A stretch of DNA of 64,000 nt from Sphaerimonospora cavernae (GCF_042435035.1 NZ_JBHMQT010000003.1:1-64000), one strand, 5' to 3'. Shown: positions 7,077-16,986, counted from the stretch's first letter. Translations and numbers: made by a program. Notes: generated from the sequence alone by a model not told the origin.

Positions 7077-7436
7077 GTGTCTAACAACGGGCTGCTGTCC
7101 CTGAGCTCCACCATGGCCGGCGGCATTGTGGTGATCCACATCAGCGGCGTTCTCGACGCCACGACGCGCGAGCAGTTCTCGGACTTCCTGGACGCGGCGG
7201 CGGACGACCACGGCCCAGACATGATCCTTGACCTGGGCGGAGTCACGTTCATGGACTCCCGGGCGCTGGGGCTGATCGTCCATCACTGGCAGCGGTCGAC
7301 CGGCGACGGCGGCGACTTCGCGCTGGTCTCGGTGCAGTACCCCAACTCCAAGGTGATGTGGGTGACCGGACTGTCGGAACGGCTGCCGCTCTTCGACACC
7401 CTCGACGAGGCGCTCGCCGCCTTCGCCGCCTCCTGA
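7077..7436 (+). CDS. STAS-domain anti-sigma factor antagonist
   Basis: The GTG start at 7077 follows GGAGGCGCGAG. The 119-residue STAS fold has IVVIHISGVLDA, ILDLGGVTFMDSRALGLIV and a final amphipathic helix. The Ser in FMDSRALG is the conserved phosphorylation site of the RsbV/SpoIIAA family. When unphosphorylated, such proteins bind the RsbW kinase and free the sigma factor. It is transcribed away from sigB/rsbW but is the natural partner by proximity. The PP2C-domain gene at 8334 would be the candidate phosphatase. Confidence 0.85.
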   Translation: MSNNGLLSLSSTMAGGIVVIHISGVLDATTREQFSDFLDAAADDHGPDMILDLGGVTFMDSRALGLIVHHWQRSTGDGGDFALVSVQYPNSKVMWVTGLSERLPLFDTLDEALAAFAAS

Positions 7437-7454
7437 TCCCGCTCAGGCCGACGA

Positions 7455-8237
7455 TCAGGCTGGGCGCCGGTGGTCCGGATCACCCTGTCCTCGCTGACCG
7501 CCGTCTTCCCGGGTGGCCGTTCCGGTGACCGCCGGTCGCCGGCCCCGTTCGGAGACCAGCATCCGGGCCAGGTCGGCCACCTTGACCTGGTGATGCTGGG
7601 AGATCTTCCTGAGCTCCTCGAACGCCTCCTCGGCCGAGCAGCCGCTCGTCGACATCAGAATGCCCTTGGCCTGGTCGATGACGGAGCGCCCTTCCATGGC
7701 CTCCTGCATCTGGGCCGCGCCGGTCAGGACATCGTCGAACTGCCGCACGTTGGCCAGCGCCACGGTCACCTGCTCTCTGAGCAGGGCCGTGAGCGAGCCC
7801 TCTCCGGTGAAGGCCGCGGGGCTGAAGACCCCGGCGCGCACGCCGTACAGGCCGATGACGACTATGCCGTCGTCCACCTCGATCGGCAGCACGAACACCG
7901 AGCGCACGCCGTGCCGTACGGCGGTCGCGCAGTAGCCGGGCCAGCGGGACTCGTGCACGACGTCGACCACCAGGACAGGCGTACCGGAGGCCAGTGCCTC
8001 CCGCGAAGGTCCCTCACGCAGCTCGCGCTCGCGGTCGATCAGCGCCGTGAGCTCGCTGTGCGACGCGGCGAGCAGCACGGGCCCGTCCGCCCACAGCTCG
8101 GCGGTGCCGCCGGCGCAGCCCGGGACGCCGCGCGCCATGGCCTCGCTGATGCCGCGCAGAACGCTCTCGCAGGAGGCCCCCTCAGTCACCCTGCCGAGAG
8201 CGGTCAGGTCACGCACGAGGATGGACGTCGTCTCCAT
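7455..8237 (-). CDS. GAF-ANTAR domain RNA-binding regulator
   Basis: The 260-residue protein has an N-terminal GAF sensor domain (about 20-165, with VLPIEVDDGIVVIGLYGVR). It then has an ANTAR domain (about 175-232) with the diagnostic RSVIDQAKGILMSTSGCSAEEAFEELRKISQHHQVKVADLA helices, and a disordered tail. ANTAR domains bind paired hexanucleotide hairpins in RNA and prevent termination. GAF would sense a small ligand or redox state. It converges on the STAS gene (18 bp between stops) and diverges from the PP2C gene across a palindromic intergenic region. Confidence 0.85.
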   Translation of the reverse strand: METTSILVRDLTALGRVTEGASCESVLRGISEAMARGVPGCAGGTAELWADGPVLLAASHSELTALIDRERELREGPSREALASGTPVLVVDVVHESRWPGYCATAVRHGVRSVFVLPIEVDDGIVVIGLYGVRAGVFSPAAFTGEGSLTALLREQVTVALANVRQFDDVLTGAAQMQEAMEGRSVIDQAKGILMSTSGCSAEEAFEELRKISQHHQVKVADLARMLVSERGRRPAVTGTATREDGGQRGQGDPDHRRPA

Positions 8238-8259
8238 GATAGAAAGACCATTCCCATCG

Positions 8260-8284
8260 GTTCCGGATTAATCCAGGCTGGAAC
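8260..8284. promoter_or_regulatory. Palindrome in the divergent promoter region
   Basis: A perfect 10-bp palindrome, ggattaatcc (8265-8274), is flanked by the outer arms gttcc (8260-8264) and ggaac (8280-8284). It lies between the ANTAR gene start (8237) and the PP2C gene start (8334), a place suited to an operator. A TAGCGT hexamer at 8306-8311 is a candidate -10 element for the PP2C gene. Confidence 0.45.
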
Positions 8285-8333
8285 GATTAGACCCGGTCCC
8301 GGGCGTAGCGTCTAGCTGACGCAAGGAGGTCGC

Positions 8334-10232
8334 TTGCCCGCCAACGCCGAACTCGAGCGTGCCCTGAGCGGTCTCGCCGACCGCATCGCCGTCCTGCGGG
8401 ACGATTTCCGGCCCGACGCGGCCCTGCGAGAGCTGGAGACCGCCGAGGACCTGCTCCGCGACGCGCTCGCCGAGCTGGAACGCACCCGCAGGCGCCGGGA
8501 CGGTGGCACCCTGCGTGAGCACAAGCTGCTGCGCCAGGTCTTCCGCTCGCTGCCGATACCCGTGATCATCATGGACACCGGCGGCACGGTGCGGCGCATC
8601 AACAACGAGACCACCCGCCTGCTGGGGAGCCCGGCCGGCTACCTCATCGGCCGCGCCTTTCCGCTGCTGATCGACGTGGCCGGCCGGGCCGCGTTCCGTG
8701 CGCACTTCACCGCCCTCCTGCGGGGTGAGGAGACCTCGTCGCTCCAGACCCGGCTGGCCCACCAGGGCCGGGCCCATGTCGTACGGCTCGTGCTCAGCAG
8801 GCTGCGGATGCCGGGCGAGCCCCAGGAGATGATCGCGGCGGTCGTGCTGCCGGCCCAGCCGCCACCGGCCGGGACGCCGCGGACCGGGATGCGGCTGACT
8901 GAGGCCCCCGGACCGGTCGACGACGAGTGGACGAATCCAGCGGGCTCCCCGCCGGATCTGATGGCGGCGGCTCGCCGGCACGAACTGCTGTCCCGGTTCA
9001 CCCGGCTGCTGCTCGACGAGGAGAGCCTGCGCGAGCCGGTGGCCCTGCTGCGCGCGGCGCGCCTGCTCGCGGCCGAGACGGCCGACTGGGTGATCGCGGA
9101 CGTGATCAGGAACGGCGACCCGTACGGCCCCACCGTCGATCGAGCCGCCGTCGATCGGGCCGACGTCCAGCGGGTCATCGTCGTCGGCCCGGGCGACCAG
9201 CCGTTCGGCCGCCTCCAGCGGATGATCGAGGAGACGTCCCCGGCGGAGGCGCCCATGATCGAGCAGGTTCTGGCGACGCGGAGCGGGATCGTGCACGAGA
9301 TGCTGGCGGACGACTCGCTCCTCGGCGAGGACGTGCTGAGCGGCATGCGGGCCGGGTCGCTGCTGAGCGTGCCGATCCGCACCGACGACGAGGTTCACGG
9401 CGTGCTCACGCTGGTACGGCAGCGCGACCGGCGGCCGTTCGGCCTGGCCGACCTCGGCCTGCTCGAGGAGATCGGCATGCACCTCGGCCTGGCCATGCGG
9501 GCCCAGCGGGGCTTCCAGCGCCGCGCCCAGGCGGCCGACACCCTCCAGACCGGCGTGCTCCCCCGCACGTTGCCGGAGATCCCCGGCTTCGAGAGCGCCG
9601 CGTTCTATCACCCGGGCTCGGGGTTGCGCGCGATCGGCGGCGAGTTCTACGACGTGTTCCGGGTCAAGAACGGCTGGGGGTTCGTGATCGGCAGTGCGGC
9701 GGGCCGGGGTGAGGAGGCCGCGGCGGTGACCGCCATGGTGCGCAACGGGCTGCGGGTGCTGAGCGTCTGGGAGGACGACCCGGGACAGGCCATGCGCAAG
9801 GTCAACGACGCTCTCGTCGTGCAGCGGACCGGTCTGTTCGTGATGGCCGCCGCCGGTTTCGTCCGCGGCCGCAAGGTGCGCCTGGCCTCCGCGGGACATC
9901 ATCCGGCGGCGCTGCTCCAGCCCGGCGGCGGGATCCGCTTCACCGAGGGCGGCGGCGTCCCCCTCGGATTCGAGGAGGGGTCGGTGCCAGCCACCGACGA
10001 GCTGGTGATGCCGACGGGTGAGACGCTGCTGCTCTACTCCGACGGCCTGGTGGGCGCGCAGAGCGCGGCCGGGGAGAACTACGGCGAGGCGCGCCTGACC
10101 GAGCTGCTCGCCCGGTGCATGGGCCAGCCGCCCGGGGCGGTGGTGAAGGCCATCGAGGAGGACCACCGGGCCTTCTGCGGCAGCCACGCCACCGACGAGA
10201 TCACCGTGCTGGCGCTGCGCAGGTCCAGGTGA
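8334..10232 (+). CDS. PAS-GAF-PP2C (SpoIIE/RsbU-type) protein, possibly catalytically impaired
   Basis: TTG 8334 follows AGGAGGTCGC. The 632-residue protein has a short coiled N-terminus, a PAS domain (about 62-172, with LPIPVIIMDTGGTVRRINNE), a GAF domain (about 215-390) and a SpoIIE-like PP2C domain (about 400-632). Such proteins dephosphorylate STAS antagonists. The ligand positions are altered: GGDFYD reads GGEFYDVF, the GDVxGKG motif reads GSAAGRG (Asp to Ser), and the terminal DD pair reads DE, while LLLYSDGLV is kept. It may therefore be weak or a binding-only pseudophosphatase. Neighbourhood places it as the input of the sigB/rsbW/STAS module. Confidence 0.8.
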   Translation: MPANAELERALSGLADRIAVLRDDFRPDAALRELETAEDLLRDALAELERTRRRRDGGTLREHKLLRQVFRSLPIPVIIMDTGGTVRRINNETTRLLGSPAGYLIGRAFPLLIDVAGRAAFRAHFTALLRGEETSSLQTRLAHQGRAHVVRLVLSRLRMPGEPQEMIAAVVLPAQPPPAGTPRTGMRLTEAPGPVDDEWTNPAGSPPDLMAAARRHELLSRFTRLLLDEESLREPVALLRAARLLAAETADWVIADVIRNGDPYGPTVDRAAVDRADVQRVIVVGPGDQPFGRLQRMIEETSPAEAPMIEQVLATRSGIVHEMLADDSLLGEDVLSGMRAGSLLSVPIRTDDEVHGVLTLVRQRDRRPFGLADLGLLEEIGMHLGLAMRAQRGFQRRAQAADTLQTGVLPRTLPEIPGFESAAFYHPGSGLRAIGGEFYDVFRVKNGWGFVIGSAAGRGEEAAAVTAMVRNGLRVLSVWEDDPGQAMRKVNDALVVQRTGLFVMAAAGFVRGRKVRLASAGHHPAALLQPGGGIRFTEGGGVPLGFEEGSVPATDELVMPTGETLLLYSDGLVGAQSAAGENYGEARLTELLARCMGQPPGAVVKAIEEDHRAFCGSHATDEITVLALRRSR

Positions 10233-10372
10233 AGACCGACCCGGGTCTCCCGCTGCCCCGCCCGATCTGCGAACATGGTGTAATCCGCCGCCGCCGGTCA
10301 TGGGGGGCACGCCGAGGGAGAACGGGGGAGCGCGACACCCGTCGGCGGGCGCGCACAAAGTTTTTCTCGATT

Positions 10373-10469
10373 AGGCGTTTAGCGAGGATCAGAGTACGGT
10401 AAACAGGCACCTATCGTGCCTAAGACGCAGGCACACCTTCTAAACGCCTTCCTGCCGTTGAGGTGTGCC
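10373..10469 (+). promoter_or_regulatory. Structured leader with ribosome-binding-site hairpin
   Basis: Three inverted repeats lie just before the glycosyltransferase start. Outer arms aggcgtttag (10373-10382) and ctaaacgcct (10440-10449) are a perfect 10 bp. A hairpin aggcac/gtgcct occupies 10405-10421. A 9-bp perfect pair ggcacacct (10430-10438) with aggtgtgcc (10461-10469) covers the GAGG ribosome binding site up to the ATG. The outer arm falls in the loop of the last hairpin, so a pseudoknot is possible. A TACGGT at 10395-10400 could instead be a -10 element, in which case the outer repeat would act as DNA. Confidence 0.5.
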
Positions 10470-11519
10470 ATGGATATCGCCATCGTCTCCGCTCACGAGC
10501 TGACACCCGACACTCCCGCGATCGCCCGCGAGCTCGCTCGCGGCCACCGGGTCATCATGTACACACGATGCAGGGCCCAGGGCACCGCGATCGAGCACGT
10601 CCCGGCCGGACCCGACGTGGAGCTGTCAGAAAGCGACCTGCTCCCCTACATCCCGGACTTCAGCGCCGGGCTGCGGCAGCGGTGGCGGAAGCACCGCCCG
10701 GACATCATCCACGCCTACTCCTGGACCAGCGGCCTGGCCGCCATCGCCGGGTCGGAAGGCCTGGGCGTGCCGGTCACCCAGACCTTCCACGCCCATCCCG
10801 ACGACCACAGGCCGGCTCCGGTACGCCGCCTGGAGTGCGCGATCGGCCGCCGGGCCAGGGCCGTGATCGCCGCCTGCGCCGACGAGGAGTCCGAGCTGAT
10901 CCGGATGGGGGTCCCGCGTCGCAACATCTCCGTCGTGCCGCAGGGGATCGACGTGGAGCGCTTCCACCGCCAGGGCCCCGCCTGCCCGCGCGGCGACCGG
11001 CCCCGGCTGCTGCACGTGGGACACGCGGGCGCGGCCAGCGCGGTGGCCGCGCTGGTGGCGGTCCCCGACGCCGAGCTGGTCATCGCGGGGGGCGACGAGC
11101 CCGGCGTCGAGCGGCTGCGCGCACTGGCCGCCGACCACGGCCTGGCCGACCGGGTGGAGGCGCTCGGCACGGTCCCGCACAACTCGATGCCCAAGCTCAT
11201 GCGCAGCGCGGACCTGGTGCTGTCGCTGTCCCCGTCCGTGCCCAACGGCACGGCGGCGCTGGAGGCGATGGCCTGCGGCATCCCCGTGATCGCCTCGGCG
11301 GCCGGCGCCCATCTGGACGCGGTGGTGGACGGCGTGACCGGTTTCCTGGCCCGGCCCGACCGGCCCCTCGAGGTGGCCCAGCGGATCCGCAGGCTGCTGG
11401 GCGACGTCACGTTGCGTACGGCCATCGGGTACGCCGCGGCGGACCGCGCGCGCTCCCGCTACTCGCTCGAGCGCATCAGCATGGAGCTGCTGCGGGTCTA
11501 CGAGAAGACCTGCGCCTGA
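10470..11519 (+). CDS. GT4-family glycosyltransferase
   Basis: ATG 10470 with GAGG upstream gives 349 residues; an earlier GTG at 10416 would place the leader structure inside the gene. MDIAIVSAHELTPDTPA begins a GT-B fold. The N-terminal acceptor domain includes HRPDIIHAYSWTSGLAAI. The C-terminal donor domain has NISVVPQGIDVERF, VIAGGDEPGVERL and LEAMACGIPVIASAAGAHL. The usual first Glu of the E-x7-E motif is Val here (V-PNGTAAL-E), while the second is kept. The donor sugar and acceptor cannot be told. Its 3' end overlaps the convergent PucR-type gene by 22 bp. Confidence 0.8.
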   Translation: MDIAIVSAHELTPDTPAIARELARGHRVIMYTRCRAQGTAIEHVPAGPDVELSESDLLPYIPDFSAGLRQRWRKHRPDIIHAYSWTSGLAAIAGSEGLGVPVTQTFHAHPDDHRPAPVRRLECAIGRRARAVIAACADEESELIRMGVPRRNISVVPQGIDVERFHRQGPACPRGDRPRLLHVGHAGAASAVAALVAVPDAELVIAGGDEPGVERLRALAADHGLADRVEALGTVPHNSMPKLMRSADLVLSLSPSVPNGTAALEAMACGIPVIASAAGAHLDAVVDGVTGFLARPDRPLEVAQRIRRLLGDVTLRTAIGYAAADRARSRYSLERISMELLRVYEKTCA

Positions 11520-12676
11520 CTGGACCGCGCCTGCCCGGGATGTGGCTGACCAGACTGTGGTTGCCTGGGATGGGGCGGCCGGGCCAGCGCGGCCGCCTTG
11601 AGGGACAGGTGGAGGAGCAGCCGGTTCTCCCCATCCGCGAGGTCGAGTCCGGTGAGGTCCTCGGCCTTGCCCAGCCGGTAATAGAGCGTCTGGCGATGCA
11701 CGCCGAGGGCGGCCGCGGTCTCCTGTACGTGCCCGCCGTGATCCAGGTACGTCTCGACCGTGCGGGCCAGCTCCCGCGACGCGGGCGTCGCCAGTGCGGC
11801 GCTCTCCGCGGCCAGGTCGGCGAGCTCCCGGTGGGACAGCCGGACCAGCAGGCGGTAGACGCCCAGCTCCGGCCAGCTCGCCACCGGGGCATGCCGGGCG
11901 ACGTGCTCGGCCACCCGCAGCGCGAACAGCGCCTCCCGCCAGCTCTCCCACGCCTCCTCCGGATCGTCGCGGGGACCTCCCATGCCGACCGCGCCGCCGA
12001 TCGCGCCACCCATCGCGTCGCCGTACGCCGCGTGCAGCCTCTGGGCGACCTCCCGCGCCTGTGCGGCGGGGGCCAGCACGGCGAGCAGCCGCTCGTCCGG
12101 CCCCTCCCCCGGCGCCCCGTCCATACCCGGGTCGGCCGGCACGCCGCGCGGGAGAGGCGGCGGGTCGCCCGCCCACTCCGGCGGCGTCCGTACGGCCAGC
12201 GCCGCCACCGGGCCCTCGACCTCGACCCCGGCGGCGGCCCGGGTGGCGGGGTCGGCGGAGAAGAAGTCCCGCAGCCGGACATGCCGCCCGCGGGCCTCCC
12301 GGGCCAGCAGCATCGCCGCCCGGGCCACCAGCGGCGCCGCGGCGGCCAGCCGCTCGTCGGTCAGCATCGGATAGTCGAGCAGCCACAGGTAGCCGTAGTT
12401 CACCCCGCGGTGGCGCAGCGGAACGCACACCCGGCCGAGCAGGCCGGGCAGACCGGGGATGCGCACCGGGCCGGTCGCGGTGGCGATGCCGTACCCCTCG
12501 AAATGGGCGCGCACCTCGGCGGAGGCGCGCCGGCGCAGAATCGACTCCTGCCGGACCCGGTCGATGTCTCCGCTCTGCTCGCCGTAGGCGAGCAGCTTGA
12601 ACGACCGGTCCTCCATCGTGACCGAGGCATCCAGCAGCCGCGCGATCTCATCGGCGATCTCCTGCATGTGCTCCAT
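11498..12676 (-). CDS. PucR/CdaR-type regulator of proline catabolism
   Basis: ATG 12676 (MEHMQEIADEI) gives 392 residues; the frame upstream is antisense to proline dehydrogenase. The middle region holds a GAF-like or CdaR-like part (VCVPLRHRGVNYGYLWLLDYPML). The C-terminus has the PucR helix-turn-helix (TVETYLDHGGHVQETAAALGVHRQTLYYRLGKAEDLTG). It is divergent from proline dehydrogenase with a 75-bp spacer, the arrangement of the proline-responsive PutR/PruR regulators of actinobacteria, which activate the put genes. Regulation of the adjacent genes is inferred from this context. Confidence 0.85.
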   Translation of the reverse strand: MEHMQEIADEIARLLDASVTMEDRSFKLLAYGEQSGDIDRVRQESILRRRASAEVRAHFEGYGIATATGPVRIPGLPGLLGRVCVPLRHRGVNYGYLWLLDYPMLTDERLAAAAPLVARAAMLLAREARGRHVRLRDFFSADPATRAAAGVEVEGPVAALAVRTPPEWAGDPPPLPRGVPADPGMDGAPGEGPDERLLAVLAPAAQAREVAQRLHAAYGDAMGGAIGGAVGMGGPRDDPEEAWESWREALFALRVAEHVARHAPVASWPELGVYRLLVRLSHRELADLAAESAALATPASRELARTVETYLDHGGHVQETAAALGVHRQTLYYRLGKAEDLTGLDLADGENRLLLHLSLKAAALARPPHPRQPQSGQPHPGQARSSQAQVFS

Positions 12677-12751
12677 TGTTGTGCATCTGTCGGAAAATGC
12701 TGTGGCGGATGTCCGTGGACCATCGTGAGCTGGGAATTTTACCCTTGCGCC

Positions 12752-13678
12752 ATGCTCGGATCTCTGCTTCTCGCGGTCTCGCGCAGCCCGCTGGCCCGTC
12801 GGACCGTCTCGGGTCTGCGGGCCACCCGCAAGGTCGTCGACCGCTTCGTGGCCGGGGAGTCGACCGCCGACGCCGTGGCCGCGGTCCGGCGCCTGACCGG
12901 CTCCGGGCTCACGGTCACGATCGACCATCTCGGTGAGGAGGTCCGCGACAGGGGGGCGGCCGTCGAGGCCGCCAAGGCGTACGTCACGCTGCTGGACGCG
13001 CTGCGGCCGCTCGGGCTCGGCGACCGGGCCGAGGTGTCGGTGAAGCTGTCGGCCGTCGGGCTTACGCTCGACGGCGACATGGCTCTCGGCGGTATGGCTC
13101 TCGACCACGTCGGGCAGATCTGCTTGGCGGCCCGCGACTGCGGCGCCACCGTCACCCTGGACATGGAGGACCACACCACCGTCGACTCCACGCTGGAGAT
13201 CCTGCGCGCGTTGCGCGAGGACTTCCCGGAGACCGGCGTGGCGATCCAGGCGTACCTGCTGCGCAGCGAGGCCGACTGCCGCGACCTCGCCGGCTCGCGG
13301 GTCCGGCTCGTCAAGGGCGCCTACCGCGAGCCCGCCTCGGTGGCCTACCAGAACAAGGCCGAGGTCGACCGGGCCTACGTCCGGTGCCTGCGGGTGCTCA
13401 TGGCGGGCAGCGGGTATCCCATGGTGGCCACGCACGACGACCGGCTGATCGCCATCGCCGAACTGCTCGCCGACCGGTACGGTCACGGACGGGACCGCTA
13501 CGAATACCAGATGCTGTACGGCATCCGGACCGACAGGCAGCGCGAACTCGCCGCCGCCGGGCACCGGGTGCGGGTCTACGTTCCGTTCGGCGACGACTGG
13601 TACGGCTACTTCATGCGCCGTCTCGCCGAGCGCCCGGCCAACGTCGCCTTCTTCCTGCGCGCTCTGAAAGGCAAGTGA
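12752..13678 (+). CDS. Proline dehydrogenase
   Basis: ATG 12752 gives 308 residues, the length of monofunctional enzymes. It oxidises L-proline to delta-1-pyrroline-5-carboxylate with FAD and passes electrons to quinone. The beta8/alpha8 barrel motifs are present: VTIDHLGEE, VTLDMEDHTTVD, VRLVKGAYREP, and the C-terminal YEYQMLYGIRTDRQREL with DDWYGYFMRRLAERPAN. There is little ribosome binding sequence before the ATG, so leaderless or coupled initiation is possible. It is followed after 4 bp by P5C dehydrogenase, giving a two-gene put operon. Confidence 0.92.
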   Translation: MLGSLLLAVSRSPLARRTVSGLRATRKVVDRFVAGESTADAVAAVRRLTGSGLTVTIDHLGEEVRDRGAAVEAAKAYVTLLDALRPLGLGDRAEVSVKLSAVGLTLDGDMALGGMALDHVGQICLAARDCGATVTLDMEDHTTVDSTLEILRALREDFPETGVAIQAYLLRSEADCRDLAGSRVRLVKGAYREPASVAYQNKAEVDRAYVRCLRVLMAGSGYPMVATHDDRLIAIAELLADRYGHGRDRYEYQMLYGIRTDRQRELAAAGHRVRVYVPFGDDWYGYFMRRLAERPANVAFFLRALKGK

Positions 13679-13682
13679 AGCA

Positions 13683-15308
<1,626 letters not shown>

Positions 15309-15322
15309 GGCGCCCACGGCAA

Positions 15323-15356
15323 CCCCGGGGCCCTCGGACATCACCCGGCCCCGGGG
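15323..15356. terminator. Terminator between pruA and the RHH-like gene
   Basis: A 10-bp perfect stem, ccccggggcc (15323-15332) with ggccccgggg (15347-15356), with a 14-nt loop lies between convergent stop codons at 15308 and 15363. Confidence 0.7.
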
Positions 15357-15362
15357 CCGCCC

Positions 15363-15623
15363 CTACTCCCCGTCATCGGCCCACGCTCGTCTGGCCTCCT
15401 CCATGACCTCGTCGGACAAGGTGCCCACCCGGCGCTCGTGGTCGGCCACGATCTCCTCGGCCTTCAGCAACGCCAAGCCGTACTCCGCCGCCTGATCGAC
15501 GAATCGGGAGAAGCCGCGTGGTCCGGTGCGGCTCTCGATCTCCTCTGCGAGGGAGCGGCGAAGTGTAACCGACTTCTTGACCGTTGGATCCGCGGGCTGA
15601 GGCATGACCATGTTCCACACCAT
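15363..15623 (-). CDS. Ribbon-helix-helix-like antitoxin, no partner toxin beside it
   Basis: The 86-residue protein begins at ATG 15623 (ATG 15605 is also possible). Residues 15-45 (VKKSVTLRRSLAEEIESRTGPRGFSRFVDQAAEYGL) have the strand-helix-helix pattern of RHH antitoxins. The acidic C-terminal helix (VMEEARRAWADDGE) resembles a toxin-binding tail. A PIN-type toxin would be expected directly downstream, but only 54 bp separate its stop from pruA, and the upstream neighbour is an ABC permease. It is thus an orphan antitoxin or a stand-alone regulator. Confidence 0.6.
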   Translation of the reverse strand: MVWNMVMPQPADPTVKKSVTLRRSLAEEIESRTGPRGFSRFVDQAAEYGLALLKAEEIVADHERRVGTLSDEVMEEARRAWADDGE

Positions 15624-15666
15624 GCCACCAGCAATCGCATAACTTCGGGCGGTCGGCTCACTTCCT

Positions 15667-16986
15667 TCAGAAGACGAGGGGGCCGTGGCGGGCCGTGCGG
15701 GTGAAGAGCAGCCCTCCGATCAGCCCGCTCACCGCGCACACCCCCACCAGCCCGGCGTGCTGCGGGGCGGAGTACACGAATCTCGCCTCCCCCGACGCCG
15801 CCAGGCCCAGTGCGGTCAGCGATGCGGCCGCGATCCCGGTCCCGAGCAACGCCCCCGCACAGGTAACGATCAATGACTCCCAGCACACCGCCCTGGTGAG
15901 CTGTGCCGGCGTGGCGCCCGCCGACCGCAGCAGCCTCATCTCCCTCGCCCGCTCCGCCATCGACATGGCCGTCGAGTTCAGCACCGAGATCACTGTGTAG
16001 GCCATCGCCGAGCCCACCACCACGGGAGCAGCCCAGGCCGACACCCCCGTCCTGGTCACCCCCGCAGCCTCGTCCGAGGTCGCGATCGCGAACAGGAAGG
16101 TGCACGCGAACGCCACCGTGAGCATCACCGGCGACGCCATCGACATCGCCCGGCGCGGCTGGGTCACCACCGACGCCCTCGCCAGCTCTCCGGGCCCGGG
16201 ATCGAGCCACACCGCCGCGCCGCCGAGCAGCCATCCCATTCCGCGCAGCGCGACCGGCCCAAGCGCCGACGCGGCGACGCACAGCGCCATCGTCGCCCCG
16301 AATCCTGCCGGGAGGGCCGCCGTCGGCGGCACCCGCGGCGTGAAGCAGAGCAGCACGACACCGGCCGCCAGTGCCACGGCCCCGACACCCATCCGGGACC
16401 AGGGCAGCGTGCGGGCCTGGGCCGCCTCCTCGCGCAGCACCTCCAGCGGCGTCACCTTCACCGCCTTGCGCGCGGCGATCCGCGCCGCCGTCAGCGTGAC
16501 CACCAGTCCCACCGCGAGCGCCAAGATGAACGGTCCCCACGTGACCTCCAGCGGGACCCCGGCGGGCGCCAGGCCGACGCCAGTGAGCAGGGCCGCCACT
16601 CCCCCGGCGTACGGCACGGCCAGCACGCACCCCGCCACCCCGGCCAAGACGGCCACAACCAGGGCCTCGGCCACGATCAGACGCCGCACCTGGCGCGGTG
16701 TCATGCCGACCGACCGCAGCAGCCCCCATGTCCTGCGCTGTCCGAGCACGTGCAGGCTCATCGTGCCAGCGACGACGAAGACCGACACGAACCCCGACAC
16801 CACCGCGGACAGGACCAGCAGCGACATGACTCCGTTCAGTTCGTCGTCACCGTCCACGCTGGTCACCAGTACGCCGCTGGAGGCCACGAGGACCACGGCC
16901 AGCAGCACGGCCGCGAAGGAAGCGGCGAAGCCGACGCGATTGGTCCGCACGTTGTTCAACGCGAGCACCGGCATCATCGGCATCAT
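15667..16986 (-). CDS. FtsX-like ABC transporter permease (its ATPase is broken)
   Basis: ATG 16986 overlaps the ATPase remnant stop (ATGA); ATG 16992 is also possible. The roughly 439-residue protein has an N-terminal membrane helix, then two FtsX-type modules: one with TWGLLRSVGMTPRQVRRLIVAEALVV and another with AREMRLLRSAGATPAQLTRAV, each followed by membrane helices. The extracytoplasmic domain between the first helices is very short. The family exports peptides or lipids, or relays signals, with a cytoplasmic ATPase. Because the coupled ATPase gene has lost its start and Walker A, this permease is probably without its motor unless another ATPase serves it. Confidence 0.8.
   Translation of the reverse strand: MMPMMPVLALNNVRTNRVGFAASFAAVLLAVVLVASSGVLVTSVDGDDELNGVMSLLVLSAVVSGFVSVFVVAGTMSLHVLGQRRTWGLLRSVGMTPRQVRRLIVAEALVVAVLAGVAGCVLAVPYAGGVAALLTGVGLAPAGVPLEVTWGPFILALAVGLVVTLTAARIAARKAVKVTPLEVLREEAAQARTLPWSRMGVGAVALAAGVVLLCFTPRVPPTAALPAGFGATMALCVAASALGPVALRGMGWLLGGAAVWLDPGPGELARASVVTQPRRAMSMASPVMLTVAFACTFLFAIATSDEAAGVTRTGVSAWAAPVVVGSAMAYTVISVLNSTAMSMAERAREMRLLRSAGATPAQLTRAVCWESLIVTCAGALLGTGIAAASLTALGLAASGEARFVYSAPQHAGLVGVCAVSGLIGGLLFTRTARHGPLVF

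Noticed and set aside
8268..10358. 696-codon minus-strand frame opposite the PAS-GAF-PP2C gene
   Set aside because: Its His/Gln/Arg/Pro-rich low-complexity product is typical of antisense frames in high-GC DNA; the plus strand has domain motifs and an AGGAGG site.
10463..12751. 5' part of a 1071-codon plus-strand frame running into proline dehydrogenase
   Set aside because: Upstream of 12752 it is shadow sequence of the glycosyltransferase and PucR-type genes; only the last 308 codons are a real protein.
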